NCBI GenBank assembly: GCA_903842505.1
Contig: CAIMMI010000008.1
Coordinates: 1-44,945, forward strand
Source: an uncultured Verrucomicrobiota bacterium
GTDB lineage: Bacteria; Verrucomicrobiota; Verrucomicrobiia; Limisphaerales; UBA9464
Direction: 5' to 3'
Length of the DNA: 44,945 bases
A program made the position numbers and the translations under genes. The notes beneath the pieces were generated by a model. It had not been told where the DNA came from. It did no database searches and was given only the letters and a program-made list of their open reading frames with translations. Of the stretch, positions 1-7,401 are shown piece by piece; position 1 is the stretch's first letter, and every line of letters starts with the position of its first letter.

Positions 1-189
1 ATCGACGGCAACACCACGATCCAGAGCGAGATTGCCGCCGGCGTGCAGCCTCCCAAGGGGACCAAGCCGCCACAGCCCCTTCCTCCCCCTCCTCCTCCTC
101 CGGCGCTGAAGTTGATCAAGCGACAGGCTGCGGCCCTGCTGCAGGCTGCCGCGATCCTTGAGAACGCCTTTCCGCAGACCAAGCGCTGA
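1..189 (+). CDS. 3' end of an unidentified gene (partial)
   Basis: An open frame enters from the left edge and stops with TGA at 187-189, leaving 62 residues. The visible part has a proline-rich stretch (eight prolines in a row apart from one leucine) followed by a short Ala/Leu/Gln-rich, probably helical tail that ends in Lys-Arg. No domain can be named from this fragment. It converges on the kinase gene, and the 104 bases between the two stops show no clear hairpin. I judged it coding because it is open from base 1, has sensible amino acid composition and ends just before the convergent gene. The family and the start lie outside the window. Confidence 0.5.
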   Translation: MDGNTTIQSEIAAGVQPPKGTKPPQPLPPPPPPPALKLIKRQAAALLQAAAILENAFPQTKR

Positions 190-293
190 CCGCGCAGACG
201 TTTCTTGCGGAGCACGGTGTCGCTGGCGAAACAGGCTAGCCATCGGGCTCCGCCTCGGATTCCAGTCACCCGTGTCGTCCGTGTCGCCTGGGT

Positions 294-3200
294 TCAGTGG
301 GTTGGCGGCCTGAGCCAGGCAGGGAGCGGAGCGGATTGCGGCGCGGCTGAGGCCGACGTGGGAGATGACTCGGAACGATTCCCTGCGGCGGGCCAAAACC
401 AAAAAGAGCCCTCCGTCTGATCGGACGGTGCCTGGGTTCCGACGAGCAGTCCTACATTTCCTGGAGCCACGGAAAGCCAACTGGCGGCTTGGGGATGCTC
501 CCAGGTCATCAGTTCGCGTCGGGTTGCCATCTGCCATGCCCGAATGGCGCCGTCCTGCGAGGCGCTGAACAGCGTCTGGGCATCGTCGGAGAAGGCGACG
601 GACTGGACGGGGGCGCCGTGGCCGATAAGGAACTCGGGTTTGGAATCCGGGTCGGCGAGCAACAGCACGCGCTGGTCCTTGCCGGCGGCAGCGAGCGCCG
701 TTCCGTCGGGTGACAGGGCGACCTCCTCCGCTTGGTAAGGGATCGAGCGGGTGATGCGGGAGAGGGGTTCCCAACGGGTGATGGAATCGGGATGAACCAG
801 GCCAACGACCTTGCCATCGGAAGAAAGGCTGAAGGTGCTGGCGGGGGATTCGGAGCGTCCGAGGATGGAGCCGTCGGACATCCGGATGACGACGACATGA
901 TCCGAGAGGTCGCGGAGTGCGAGAGTGGAGGCATCGCGGGAGAGCAGGCCCTGTGAAGCCTCGGGATGGTGGGCTGGGCGAGGGACGGAGTAAGTGCCAG
1001 GAGACTCCGTGGAACCGATTGTCCAGCGCTGGGTGGAACGGTCCCACGCCAGGTAGCGGGATCGGTCGAGGAATCCGGCAATGAGGCCCGGGACTGGGAT
1101 GGGCGGGGATTTTCCGGCGATCTGGACGACGGTGGAGGTCTCGCGATCCGTGCGCCATTCGAGGGGAAGCGCCAGCCAGCGTGCGTCCGGCGAGAAGAGC
1201 GTGCGACCGACGTAGTATTTCATTCGGTGCCGGAGGGTGAGGCCGGGCGTCTGGGCGGGAGGCGGCAGCGTCCAGAGTCGGAGGAAGCCGTCCCGGCCGG
1301 AGCTGACGAGGGTATCATCGGTGGGAAACGTCAGGCTGGTGACGTCGGATCGATGGCCGCGCAGTCGGTGGAGGACAGTCCAGGTGGCGGTGTCGTAGAT
1401 GGCGATGGCATCCTGGCCGCCGGCGATGGCACAGCGGGAATCGGAGGGGGAGAAGGCGATGGAGATGCCTCGGAAGGAGTGCCCCGGAAGGCGGGCACGT
1501 GGTTGTTTGGAAGGCTGGGTGGAATCTTCGACGGACACGGTCCCGGCTGCGTCGACGCGGGCGAGGAACCGACCGGAAGACGACCAGGTGGCGTGAAGGG
1601 ACATGGTGCCGGAAGGCGGGAGGATCTCCGTATAGGAATGGGCTGTCGGGTCCCAGATCCCTGCGCCGCGTTCGACGAGGGCAATCAGGAGTTCCGGGCG
1701 GTCGGGCTTCCATCGAAAGGCGAGGCCGGCGTCCTGCAGGCGCTCGGCTGCCTTGCCGTCGGTGAGGCGTCGCAGGCGGAGCATCATCGGCGGGTCGTTC
1801 TCGATCCGTGGGCTTCGGCCCGATGCGAGGGTTGTTCCGGTTGGGTCGAAGGCGACGCAGTTGGCTGGGTTGGTATCGACGAGGACGGGCTTTGAGGCGG
1901 TGGATGAAAGGAGCCAGGAGCCGAGTGGCGAGGCGATGGCGATGTGTCCGTCGGCGGCGAGGTCGATGGCTTGTGGCTCGATGGAGTCCGGCAGCGGGAT
2001 GGAGGACGCGGTGAGGGGTTCGGCGAGGTTGACGAGATGCAGGTGGGTGCGAGTGAGGGCAGCGACTCGGGTGCGGTCGGGGCTGGGAGCGATGGCGGTG
2101 ATGGGGGAGTCCAGTTGGAGGAGTAGGGTGGCGGGTTCGAGGTCCAGCCAGGAACGGAGCAGGTACCATTCGAGGCCGCGCAGGTCGGACTGTCCGGGGT
2201 TCGTTTGCTGGGCGTCGAGTAGGTTCGCCATGCGGGCGAGGGTGCCGGAGCGCCAGGCGTTGTTGGCGAGTTGGAGGTCGACGACGTAGTTGAAGTTCCG
2301 GCGTTGGGCGTCGAGGAGGCGTTGGCGTTGGAGGCTTTCGCGGCTGCGGTTCCAGTTCAACGTAGCTGCTGTGAGGGCGGCGAGGGCGATGAGGCTGACA
2401 CCGAGGAGTGAAGCGCGGGCGGGGTGGCGTCTGGCCCAACGTCGGGCCTGCTCAAGCCGGCTGAGGCGTCTGGCGGAGACCGGCATTCCGTCGAGCCACC
2501 GGCGGAGGTCGGTGGCGAGTTCGGCTGCAGAGGGGTAACGTTCGATGGGCCGCTTCCGGAGGCAGCGGAGGCAGATGGTCTCGAGGTCGAGGTCGATGGA
2601 TTCGCGGAGCTGTCGTGGAGGGCGGGGTTCGTCCTCGGCGACCTTGCGGAGGATGTCGGCGAAGCTGTTGCCGACGAACGGAGGCTGGCCGGTGAGGAGT
2701 TCGAACAGGATGGCCCCGAGTCCATAGACGTCGGTGACCGTGGTCACCTCGATGTTCCGTCCCAAGGCCTGTTCCGGGGCCATGTAGTTGGCGGTGCCGA
2801 GGATGGTGGCGGTGACTGTGATTTCGTGAGGAGAGTGGAGGAACTTGGCGATGCCGAAGTCGGTGAGGTAGGGCGTGCCCGACTCATCGACGAGGATGTT
2901 GGCGGGCTTGAGATCGCGATGGAGGATGCCGCGGGAGTGCGCGTGGTGGACGGCGTCGACGATGGGGAGGAGGAGGGCGACGGCCTCGCGGTCGGAGAGG
3001 GGTAGGCGACGGGCCAGCAGTTGGGAAAGGTTGCAGCCCTCGACGTACTGGAGGGCGAGGTAGAGTTGGCCCTGGTGTTCGCCCACGGCGTGGACGGGGA
3101 CGATGTGCGGGTGGCTGAGTTGGGCGGTGGCCTCGGCACCGGCGCGGAAACGGCGGCCGGCTTCGGTGCCGGGAGGCGTGACGAGGATCTTGAGGGTGAC

Positions 3201-3410
3201 GTCGCGTCGGAGTTCGGGGTCGTGGGCGCGGTAAACGCGGCCGCCAGAGCCGGCCCCGAGCTCGGGTCCGAGCGCATAAGGGCCGAAGGTCGATGGAGCC
3301 GGATCCGGCTCGGTCGAGGCGTTCAGCCCGGCGAGGAGGCAAGGGAGACAGAGGTCGGATGGGGCCTGTTCCGGGATCGGATTGCCGCATTTCGAGCAGG
3401 TCGCACGCAT
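294..3410 (-). CDS. Membrane-anchored Ser/Thr protein kinase with WD40-type repeats
   Basis: A 1038-residue Hanks-type kinase. The N-terminus has two Cys-x-x-Cys pairs (C5/C8 and C21/C24), suggesting a small zinc ribbon. The kinase domain spans about 44-310: glycine loop around 52-57, VTLK with Lys74, a candidate helix-C Glu93, catalytic HRDLKPAN at 164-171, DFG at 184-186 and APE at 211-213. All key residues are intact, so it should be active. A hydrophobic segment at about 334-352 is the single membrane span. The remaining 680 residues contain WD40-like units (for example GH...V..LTF...SSGRDGFLRLW), probably a beta-propeller outside the membrane that senses or binds a partner. It starts 3 bases after the ECF sigma factor gene, an arrangement common in Planctomycetes and Verrucomicrobia, so the kinase probably controls that sigma factor. 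Substrates are unknown. Confidence 0.93.
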   Translation of the reverse strand: MRATCSKCGNPIPEQAPSDLCLPCLLAGLNASTEPDPAPSTFGPYALGPELGAGSGGRVYRAHDPELRRDVTLKILVTPPGTEAGRRFRAGAEATAQLSHPHIVPVHAVGEHQGQLYLALQYVEGCNLSQLLARRLPLSDREAVALLLPIVDAVHHAHSRGILHRDLKPANILVDESGTPYLTDFGIAKFLHSPHEITVTATILGTANYMAPEQALGRNIEVTTVTDVYGLGAILFELLTGQPPFVGNSFADILRKVAEDEPRPPRQLRESIDLDLETICLRCLRKRPIERYPSAAELATDLRRWLDGMPVSARRLSRLEQARRWARRHPARASLLGVSLIALAALTAATLNWNRSRESLQRQRLLDAQRRNFNYVVDLQLANNAWRSGTLARMANLLDAQQTNPGQSDLRGLEWYLLRSWLDLEPATLLLQLDSPITAIAPSPDRTRVAALTRTHLHLVNLAEPLTASSIPLPDSIEPQAIDLAADGHIAIASPLGSWLLSSTASKPVLVDTNPANCVAFDPTGTTLASGRSPRIENDPPMMLRLRRLTDGKAAERLQDAGLAFRWKPDRPELLIALVERGAGIWDPTAHSYTEILPPSGTMSLHATWSSSGRFLARVDAAGTVSVEDSTQPSKQPRARLPGHSFRGISIAFSPSDSRCAIAGGQDAIAIYDTATWTVLHRLRGHRSDVTSLTFPTDDTLVSSGRDGFLRLWTLPPPAQTPGLTLRHRMKYYVGRTLFSPDARWLALPLEWRTDRETSTVVQIAGKSPPIPVPGLIAGFLDRSRYLAWDRSTQRWTIGSTESPGTYSVPRPAHHPEASQGLLSRDASTLALRDLSDHVVVIRMSDGSILGRSESPASTFSLSSDGKVVGLVHPDSITRWEPLSRITRSIPYQAEEVALSPDGTALAAAGKDQRVLLLADPDSKPEFLIGHGAPVQSVAFSDDAQTLFSASQDGAIRAWQMATRRELMTWEHPQAASWLSVAPGNVGLLVGTQAPSDQTEGSFWFWPAAGNRSESSPTSASAAPQSAPLPAWLRPPTH

Positions 3411-3413
3411 GGC

Positions 3414-3896
3414 TCAGTGCTCCCGTTGTCTTCCCGGGACGGAAGCGAAGTGGCGTCGCTCCGCGTTGAAGTCATCCGGGTGGAGAAGGGTTTGGCGGAT
3501 TTCGTCGGACACGAGATCCTTGAAGGCGGCGCGAAGGCGGCTGACACGGGAGTTGAGGGTATCGACGCTGATGCCGAGGTTGGCGGCCGTGAGTTCGCGG
3601 GCCGGGAGAGAAGCGGCCCCGGGCAGGTAGTCGCGCAGGGCGAGGTCGTTCCGGCGGATCAGCTCAGCGATGAACCCGTGGGTGAGGTCCTCGGCATCCT
3701 GAGGATCGCTCCAGTTGCGACGGACGAAGGAAACCAGCGGAACGCGGTAGGCCTTGCAGAGGCTTTCGAGGGCTTCGCCCGAACCAGCGCCCCCGCGGCG
3801 GACCACGGTCCACAGCGTTGGCGGAAAGTCGGACGCCCCTCCCTGAGTCGGCTCGGCCACGGTCCCGATAAGACAGTGCCGGGGTGCGGGGCACAA
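3414..3896 (-). CDS. ECF sigma factor, unusually short (internal region missing)
   Basis: A 160-residue protein of the sigma-70 ECF type found in Rhodopirellula and Verrucomicrobium. Residues 24-84 match the family's region 2 start (FPPTLWTVV, then a Leu/Cys/Tyr helix and the DAEDLTHGF motif). Residues 97-132 match the region 4 helix-turn-helix end (LGISVDTLNSRVSRLRAAF) and the DEIRQT tail. Family members are usually near 200 residues or longer. Here the stretch between the two, which would hold the rest of region 2 and the linker, is reduced to about a dozen residues (LRDYLPGAASLP). The listed start is TTG. GTG at 3858-3860 would remove 12 residues and is about as plausible. The stop lies 3 bases before the kinase start, so the two genes are co-transcribed. 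It may be a minimal regulator or a decaying gene; the frame is intact. Confidence 0.72.
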   Translation of the reverse strand: MCPAPRHCLIGTVAEPTQGGASDFPPTLWTVVRRGGAGSGEALESLCKAYRVPLVSFVRRNWSDPQDAEDLTHGFIAELIRRNDLALRDYLPGAASLPARELTAANLGISVDTLNSRVSRLRAAFKDLVSDEIRQTLLHPDDFNAERRHFASVPGRQREH

Positions 3897-3962
3897 GGGC
3901 GGGGGAAGAGATGCAAGTTTCAGGATTGAAGGTTGAAGCGGGAGAGGAGGCGCAGAACACGG

Positions 3963-4033
3963 GCTCCTTCGCCCAGGGCCGTCGACGAGGGTACTCGTAC
4001 TCGTACTCCTACTCGAAGCGATGGGGGCTTGGG
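3963..4033 (+). repeat. 71-bp direct repeat, copy 1
   Basis: Begins GCTCCTTCGCCCAGGGCCG, runs through tandem TACTCG units and ends ATGGGGGCTTGGG. It matches 4170-4240 with a single difference, G versus A after GTCGAC. The high identity implies recent duplication or gene conversion. Confidence 0.9.
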
Positions 4034-4059
4034 AGGTGATCGGGAGGAGGCTGCGGATC

Positions 4060-4110
4060 GAGTACGAGTACCGCCCTGCGGGCTGAGTACGGGTACGAGT
4101 ACGAAGGGGG
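4060..4110 (+). repeat. TACGAG-rich repeat tract, copy 1
   Basis: Contains GAGTACGAGTACCGCC, then GGCTGAGTACGGGTACGAG. A near copy lies 34 kb away at 38270-38317 between gspG and gspF. In both places a GGACACTCGCCCCACC element follows within about 20 bases, so the two travel as one composite unit. Within this space the tract is the inverse of the TACTCG runs at 3990-4016 and could pair with them. Confidence 0.75.
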
Positions 4111-4116
4111 AGAGAC

Positions 4117-4142
4117 GGCTCGTGAGGACACTCGCCCCACCC
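4117..4142 (+). repeat. GGACACTCGCCCCACC-family dispersed repeat
   Basis: Core GTGRGGACACTCGCCCCACC preceded by GGCTC. Other copies in this window are at 10025-10050, 34059-34085, 38327-38352 and 38372-38397, with a diverged one near 5581-5607. All are in the same orientation. Confidence 0.8.
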
Positions 4143-4169
4143 CTGTGGAATGAGGAGTGGAGAGCGGGT

Positions 4170-4240
4170 GCTCCTTCGCCCAGGGCCGTCGACAAGGGTA
4201 CTCGTACTCGTACTCCTACTCGAAGCGATGGGGGCTTGGG
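4170..4240 (+). repeat. 71-bp direct repeat, copy 2
   Basis: Second copy of the 3963-4033 repeat with one base difference. The 136 bases between the copies hold the TACGAG tract and a GGACACTCGCCCCACC element. Confidence 0.9.
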
Positions 4241-4496
4241 TGGAGGCTCAGCGGACGCTGAAGCGGAAGTCCTGATGGTTAATCGCCAGGAGGCTACCGG
4301 TAGAAGGATTGGCTAGGGATACCGAAGACCGGTCAGGACTTGTTTTGGGGTGTGTTTTAGTAACCTGAATTGGATTTGTTCATGGATGCAGATGTCCGGA
4401 TTCGATGGTTGGCCTGAAAAGAATCCCGGGGTCGATCCGGGACAATTGTTTCTGGGTGCTCCCCAAGCGACGGGCAGGCGGGCAGGATCGGGGCGA

Positions 4497-5474
4497 GTGA
4501 AGTCTTTCCTGAGTCGGAACTGGTTTGTGATGTCGTTGCCGTTGGTGGTGGTGCTGGCGTTCCTGATCCCGGAGGTGGGCGCGACGGGCGGGTGGCTGCG
4601 GACGGAGGTGACGACTCGGCTGGGAGTGGGTCTGATCTTCCTGCTGCAGGGACTGGTGCTGCCGACGGCGGCATTGAAGCAGGGGGCATCGCGGTGGCCG
4701 CTGCACCTGCTGGTGCAGGGATTCACGTTCGTGCTGTTCCCGTTGCTGGGCATCGGACTGGACCTGTTGGTGGGTTCGCGATTGCCGGCGGACCTGCGAC
4801 TGGGGTTCCTGTTCCTGTGCGTTTTGCCGTCGACGGTGTCGACCTCGGTGGTGCTGACGGGACTGGCGAAGGGGAATGCGGTGGGGGCGATCTTCAATGC
4901 GGCGTTGTCGAATGTGATCGGGGTGGTGCTGACGCCGCTGTGGGTGGCGTGGCTGATGAAGAAGGGGGGCGGCGGGCCGGACCTGGGTGGGGTGGTGAAG
5001 GAGATCGTGCTGCTGTTGCTGTTGCCGCTGGCGGTGGGGCAGGCCTTGCGCTGGTGGGTGTCGGGTTGGGCCGACAAGAACAAGAAGAAGATGGGGAATG
5101 CGTCCTCGGGGTTGATCCTGTTCCTGGTGTTCGCGGCTTTCTGCAATTCGGTGAAGGGGCGGTTCTGGTCGGGTGTGGGCGGGGATGTGCTGGCGGTGGC
5201 GGCGGTAGGGGTAGTGCTGATCTTTGGAATGGCGGTCGGGGCGGTGGAGGCGTTGTCGAGGGTGATGGGCCTGGACCGGGGAGACCGGATCGCGGCGTCG
5301 TTCTGCGCGCCGCAGAAGACGATTGCGTCGGGGATTCCGCTGGCGAAGGCGATCTTCGGGGCCCACCCGGGGCTGGGACTGATCCTGTTGCCGATCCTGT
5401 TGTATCACCCGCTGCAGTTGATCGTGTGCGGGGTGCTGGCGGATCGGTGGGGGCGGGAGAAGGCGGTGGGGTAA
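4497..5474 (+). CDS. Bile acid:sodium symporter-family (SBF-like) transporter
   Basis: A 325-residue polytopic membrane protein, very hydrophobic throughout, with about nine to ten membrane segments. It resembles the SBF-like branch of the BASS family: an N-terminal NWF motif before the first helix, a VLPSTVSTSVVLT segment, an AIFNAALSNVIGVVLTPLW helix and a late CAPQKTIASGIPLAKAIF segment. Such proteins are inner-membrane carriers coupled to sodium. Some carry bile-acid-like or organic anions, but the substrate here cannot be read. I chose the GTG at 4497 because it directly precedes the family's first conserved segment (KSFLSRNWF) and because the upstream DNA is AT-richer and non-family. 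ATGs at 4350 or 4384 would add a hydrophilic extension. The gene stands alone, divergent from the sigma factor gene. Confidence 0.82.
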   Translation: MKSFLSRNWFVMSLPLVVVLAFLIPEVGATGGWLRTEVTTRLGVGLIFLLQGLVLPTAALKQGASRWPLHLLVQGFTFVLFPLLGIGLDLLVGSRLPADLRLGFLFLCVLPSTVSTSVVLTGLAKGNAVGAIFNAALSNVIGVVLTPLWVAWLMKKGGGGPDLGGVVKEIVLLLLLPLAVGQALRWWVSGWADKNKKKMGNASSGLILFLVFAAFCNSVKGRFWSGVGGDVLAVAAVGVVLIFGMAVGAVEALSRVMGLDRGDRIAASFCAPQKTIASGIPLAKAIFGAHPGLGLILLPILLYHPLQLIVCGVLADRWGREKAVG

Positions 5475-5635
5475 GGGGAGACGAAAGGGGGACGGTGTGG
5501 GGTGGGGTTCGCGCGAAGCCGCGAGGGTGCGAAGGGGGAAGGGGGTTGTTGGGTTGGCGAGGGGCGCGAGTGCCAGGAACGGCTCGACGGAGAGTCTCGC
5601 CCCACCCCGGGATGAGGCTCGGGAGAGTGTGGACA

Positions 5636-5689
5636 GCCTCCTGACGTCGTCTCCTACGCTGCGACCGTAGCCGACTACTGAGGAGGCGG
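5636..5689 (+). repeat. GCCTCCTGACGTCG-family repeat forming an imperfect hairpin
   Basis: The left arm begins GCCTCCTGACGTCG and continues to CCTACG. The right arm CGTAGCCGACTACTGAGGAGGC is its approximate reverse complement. It sits 160 bases after the transporter stop and may act as a transcription end or RNA-stabilising structure. A closely similar hairpin is at 10069-10115. Confidence 0.7.
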
Positions 5690-5741
5690 GATCATGGGAA
5701 GTTGTCGAACTGGAGATTGGAGACTGGGAACTCAGCCACCC

Positions 5742-5800
5742 GCCTCCTGACGTCGTCGGCTACCGAGGGGTGCGCCTCCTGACGTCGGCAGCTACGGCGG
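5742..5800 (+). repeat. Two tandem GCCTCCTGACGTCG-family units
   Basis: Copies begin at 5742 and 5774, each continuing into GGCTACC or GCTACGG. They lie immediately after the DUF1501 stop on the other strand. Confidence 0.7.
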
Positions 5801-5801
5801 T

Positions 5802-7232
5802 TCAGGACTGGACGAGGCCGTGGACGACGTTGCCTTTGACGTCGGTGAGGCGGTGGTCGCGTCCGCCGTAGCGGTAGGTCAGGTCTTCGTGGTTGAGGCC
5901 GAGGAGGTGGAGGAGGGTGGCGTGGAGGTCGTGGACGTGGACGGGGTTCTGGACGGCCTTGTAGCCGTAGTCGTCGGTGCTGCCGAAGGAGAGGCCGGGT
6001 TGGGAACCGCCGCCGGCCATCCAGAAGGTGAAGCCCTTGGAATTGTGGTCGCGTCCGTCGGATTTCCGGCTGTCGGGGGTGCGGCCGAATTCGCCGCCCC
6101 AGATGACGAGCGTGTCGTCGAGGAGACCGCGGGAGCGGAGGTCGTCGAGGAGTGCGGCGATCGGGCGGTCGATGGCGCGGCAGTTGCGGCGAAGGGCGGT
6201 TTCGAGGTTCTGGTGCTGGTCCCATCCGCCATGATTGATCTCGATGAAACGGACGCCGGCCTCGGAGAGGCGGCGCGCGAGGAGGCATTGGCGGGCGAAG
6301 GAATCGGTGGCGGAGTCACCGACGCCGTAGCGGGCGAGCGTGGCAGGGGATTCGCCTTTGAGTTCGAGGAGTTCGGGCACCTCGGACTGCATGCGGAAGG
6401 CGAGCTCGTAGGACTGGATGACGCCCTCGACCTCGGGGTGGCCGTCGGTGGCCTGGAGGAAGTCGTGGTTCATCTCCTGGACGAGGTCGAGCTGGCGGCG
6501 TTGCTGGGGATCGGTGAGGAGACGGTTCTCGATGTTGCCGAGGGAGGCGGAGGCGTTGTTCTCGCGGAGCGCGCCGATGCGCGTGCCCTGATAGACGGCG
6601 GGCAGGAATGCGCTGCCGAAGTTCTGGGCTCCGAACTGGAGCGGCGGCGACAGGGTGATGAAGCCGGGAAGGTTTTCGTTTTCGGAACCGAGGCCGTAGA
6701 GGACCCAGGCGCCCATGGACGGGCGGATGAACTGGGAGGAACCGGTGTGAAGTTGGATGAAGGCCTGTGGATGATTCGGGATGTCGGTGTGCATCGAACG
6801 GACGAGGCACAGGTGGTCGGCGTGGCGGGCGACGTTGGGGAAAAGTTCAGAGATCCAGAGCCCGGATTGGCCGTGTTGACGGAACTGGAAGGGGGAGCCG
6901 ATGAGCTGGGCACCGCCGCCGCGGGCCTGACCGGGCTTGCCGGCGTCGCGTTGGAGCAGGGGTTTGTAGTCGAAGGTGTCGAGGTGGGACGGGCCGCCCT
7001 GCATGCACAGGAAGATCACGCGCTTGGCGCGGGGTCGGAAGTGGGGCGGGCGAACGCCGAGGGGCGCGGTGGTGCTGGGCTGGACGGCGGGCTGGGACGC
7101 GGCGCGGGCGGCCAGGCCGGAGAAGGCCATCCAGCCGAATCCGGCGGCGACGCTCTGGAGGAGCTGGCGGCGGGACCAGGGGCGGGGTTGGACGCCACTG
7201 CACGAGTACGGGGCATTCATGGGAGGGTTCAT
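5802..7232 (-). CDS. Tat-exported DUF1501 protein
   Basis: A 476-residue protein of the DUF1501 family, which has an alkaline-phosphatase/sulfatase-like fold. The N-terminus carries a twin-arginine signal: SRRQLLQS with R21 and R22, a hydrophobic stretch, and an Ala-x-Ala site near residue 44, so it is exported folded. Family landmarks include VIFLCMQGGPSHLDTFDYKP, EINHGGWDQHQNLE, WGGEFGRTPDSR and GRDHNSKGFTFWMAGGG, which hold the likely metal-binding His and Asp residues. These genes almost always accompany PSCyt2/PSD1 genes in planctomycetes and verrucomicrobia, as here: the DUF1549/DUF1553 gene lies 169 bases upstream on the same strand. The biochemical role is not established; degradation of complex sulfated or organic matter is often suggested. 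ATG at 7230-7232; a second ATG four codons later is equally possible. Confidence 0.93.
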   Translation of the reverse strand: MNPPMNAPYSCSGVQPRPWSRRQLLQSVAAGFGWMAFSGLAARAASQPAVQPSTTAPLGVRPPHFRPRAKRVIFLCMQGGPSHLDTFDYKPLLQRDAGKPGQARGGGAQLIGSPFQFRQHGQSGLWISELFPNVARHADHLCLVRSMHTDIPNHPQAFIQLHTGSSQFIRPSMGAWVLYGLGSENENLPGFITLSPPLQFGAQNFGSAFLPAVYQGTRIGALRENNASASLGNIENRLLTDPQQRRQLDLVQEMNHDFLQATDGHPEVEGVIQSYELAFRMQSEVPELLELKGESPATLARYGVGDSATDSFARQCLLARRLSEAGVRFIEINHGGWDQHQNLETALRRNCRAIDRPIAALLDDLRSRGLLDDTLVIWGGEFGRTPDSRKSDGRDHNSKGFTFWMAGGGSQPGLSFGSTDDYGYKAVQNPVHVHDLHATLLHLLGLNHEDLTYRYGGRDHRLTDVKGNVVHGLVQS

Positions 7233-7250
7233 CGGAGCAGCGAGGGTTGG

Positions 7251-7379
7251 ATCCGCAGATGGCGCAGATGAGCAGGGGCTTGAACCAACGTGCCGGGACG
7301 CCGACAGGGTGAGGTTCTGGATGAGGTCCGATCCTGCCTGGCGGTCATTCCATCTGCGGAATCGGCGACATCTGCGGAT
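7251..7379. repeat. Inverted ATCCGCAGATG / CATCTGCGGAT repeat pair
   Basis: In the 169-base gap between the DUF1549/DUF1553 and DUF1501 genes, ATCCGCAGATGGCGCAGATG at 7251-7270 faces CATCTGCGGA and CATCTGCGGAT at 7351-7379. The 11-bp arms are perfect reverse complements about 100 bases apart. This is a REP-like motif rather than a normal terminator, and it could structure the RNA between two probably co-transcribed genes. Confidence 0.65.
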
Positions 7380-7401
7380 AAATGAATGGCGGATGCTGGG
7401 T

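Larger units (their letters stand above)
3897..4496. other. 600-base intergenic space rich in dispersed repeats
   Basis: This space separates the divergently transcribed sigma factor and transporter genes. It contains two copies of a 71-bp direct repeat (3963-4033 and 4170-4240), tandem TACTCG/CGAGTA tracts in both orientations, a GGACACTCGCCCCACC element at 4117-4142, and a tract at 4060-4110 whose near copy lies at 38270-38317. The last 180 bases are visibly poorer in GC (for example 4325-4420) than the flanking genes and look like a true promoter and leader region. I see no convincing -35/-10 pair, no tRNA and no short gene. Confidence 0.7.
5475..5801. other. 327-base intergenic space with a composite repeat
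   Basis: Lies between the transporter and the convergent DUF1501 gene. In order it holds a CGCGAAGCCGCGAGGG motif (5512-5527), a diverged copy of the GGACACTCGCCCCACC family (5581-5607), an imperfect hairpin starting with GCCTCCTGACGTCG (5636-5689), the phrase GAGACTGGGAACTC (5720-5733), and two more GCCTCCTGACGTCG copies (5742 and 5774). The same modules in the same order occur at 9960-10210. No gene is seen. Confidence 0.75.

Noticed and set aside
241-245. Possible c-type cytochrome reading of the CARCH motif positions (residues of the DUF1549 protein) as proof of heme binding
   Set aside because: A single CxxCH is suggestive only; this motif is common to PSCyt2 domains whose heme content is not established, so I did not call the protein a cytochrome. 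The numbers given are residue positions in the gene at 7402-9525.
3963-4240. CRISPR array
   Set aside because: Only two 71-bp copies with a 136-base spacer, internal hexamer repeats and no cas genes nearby.
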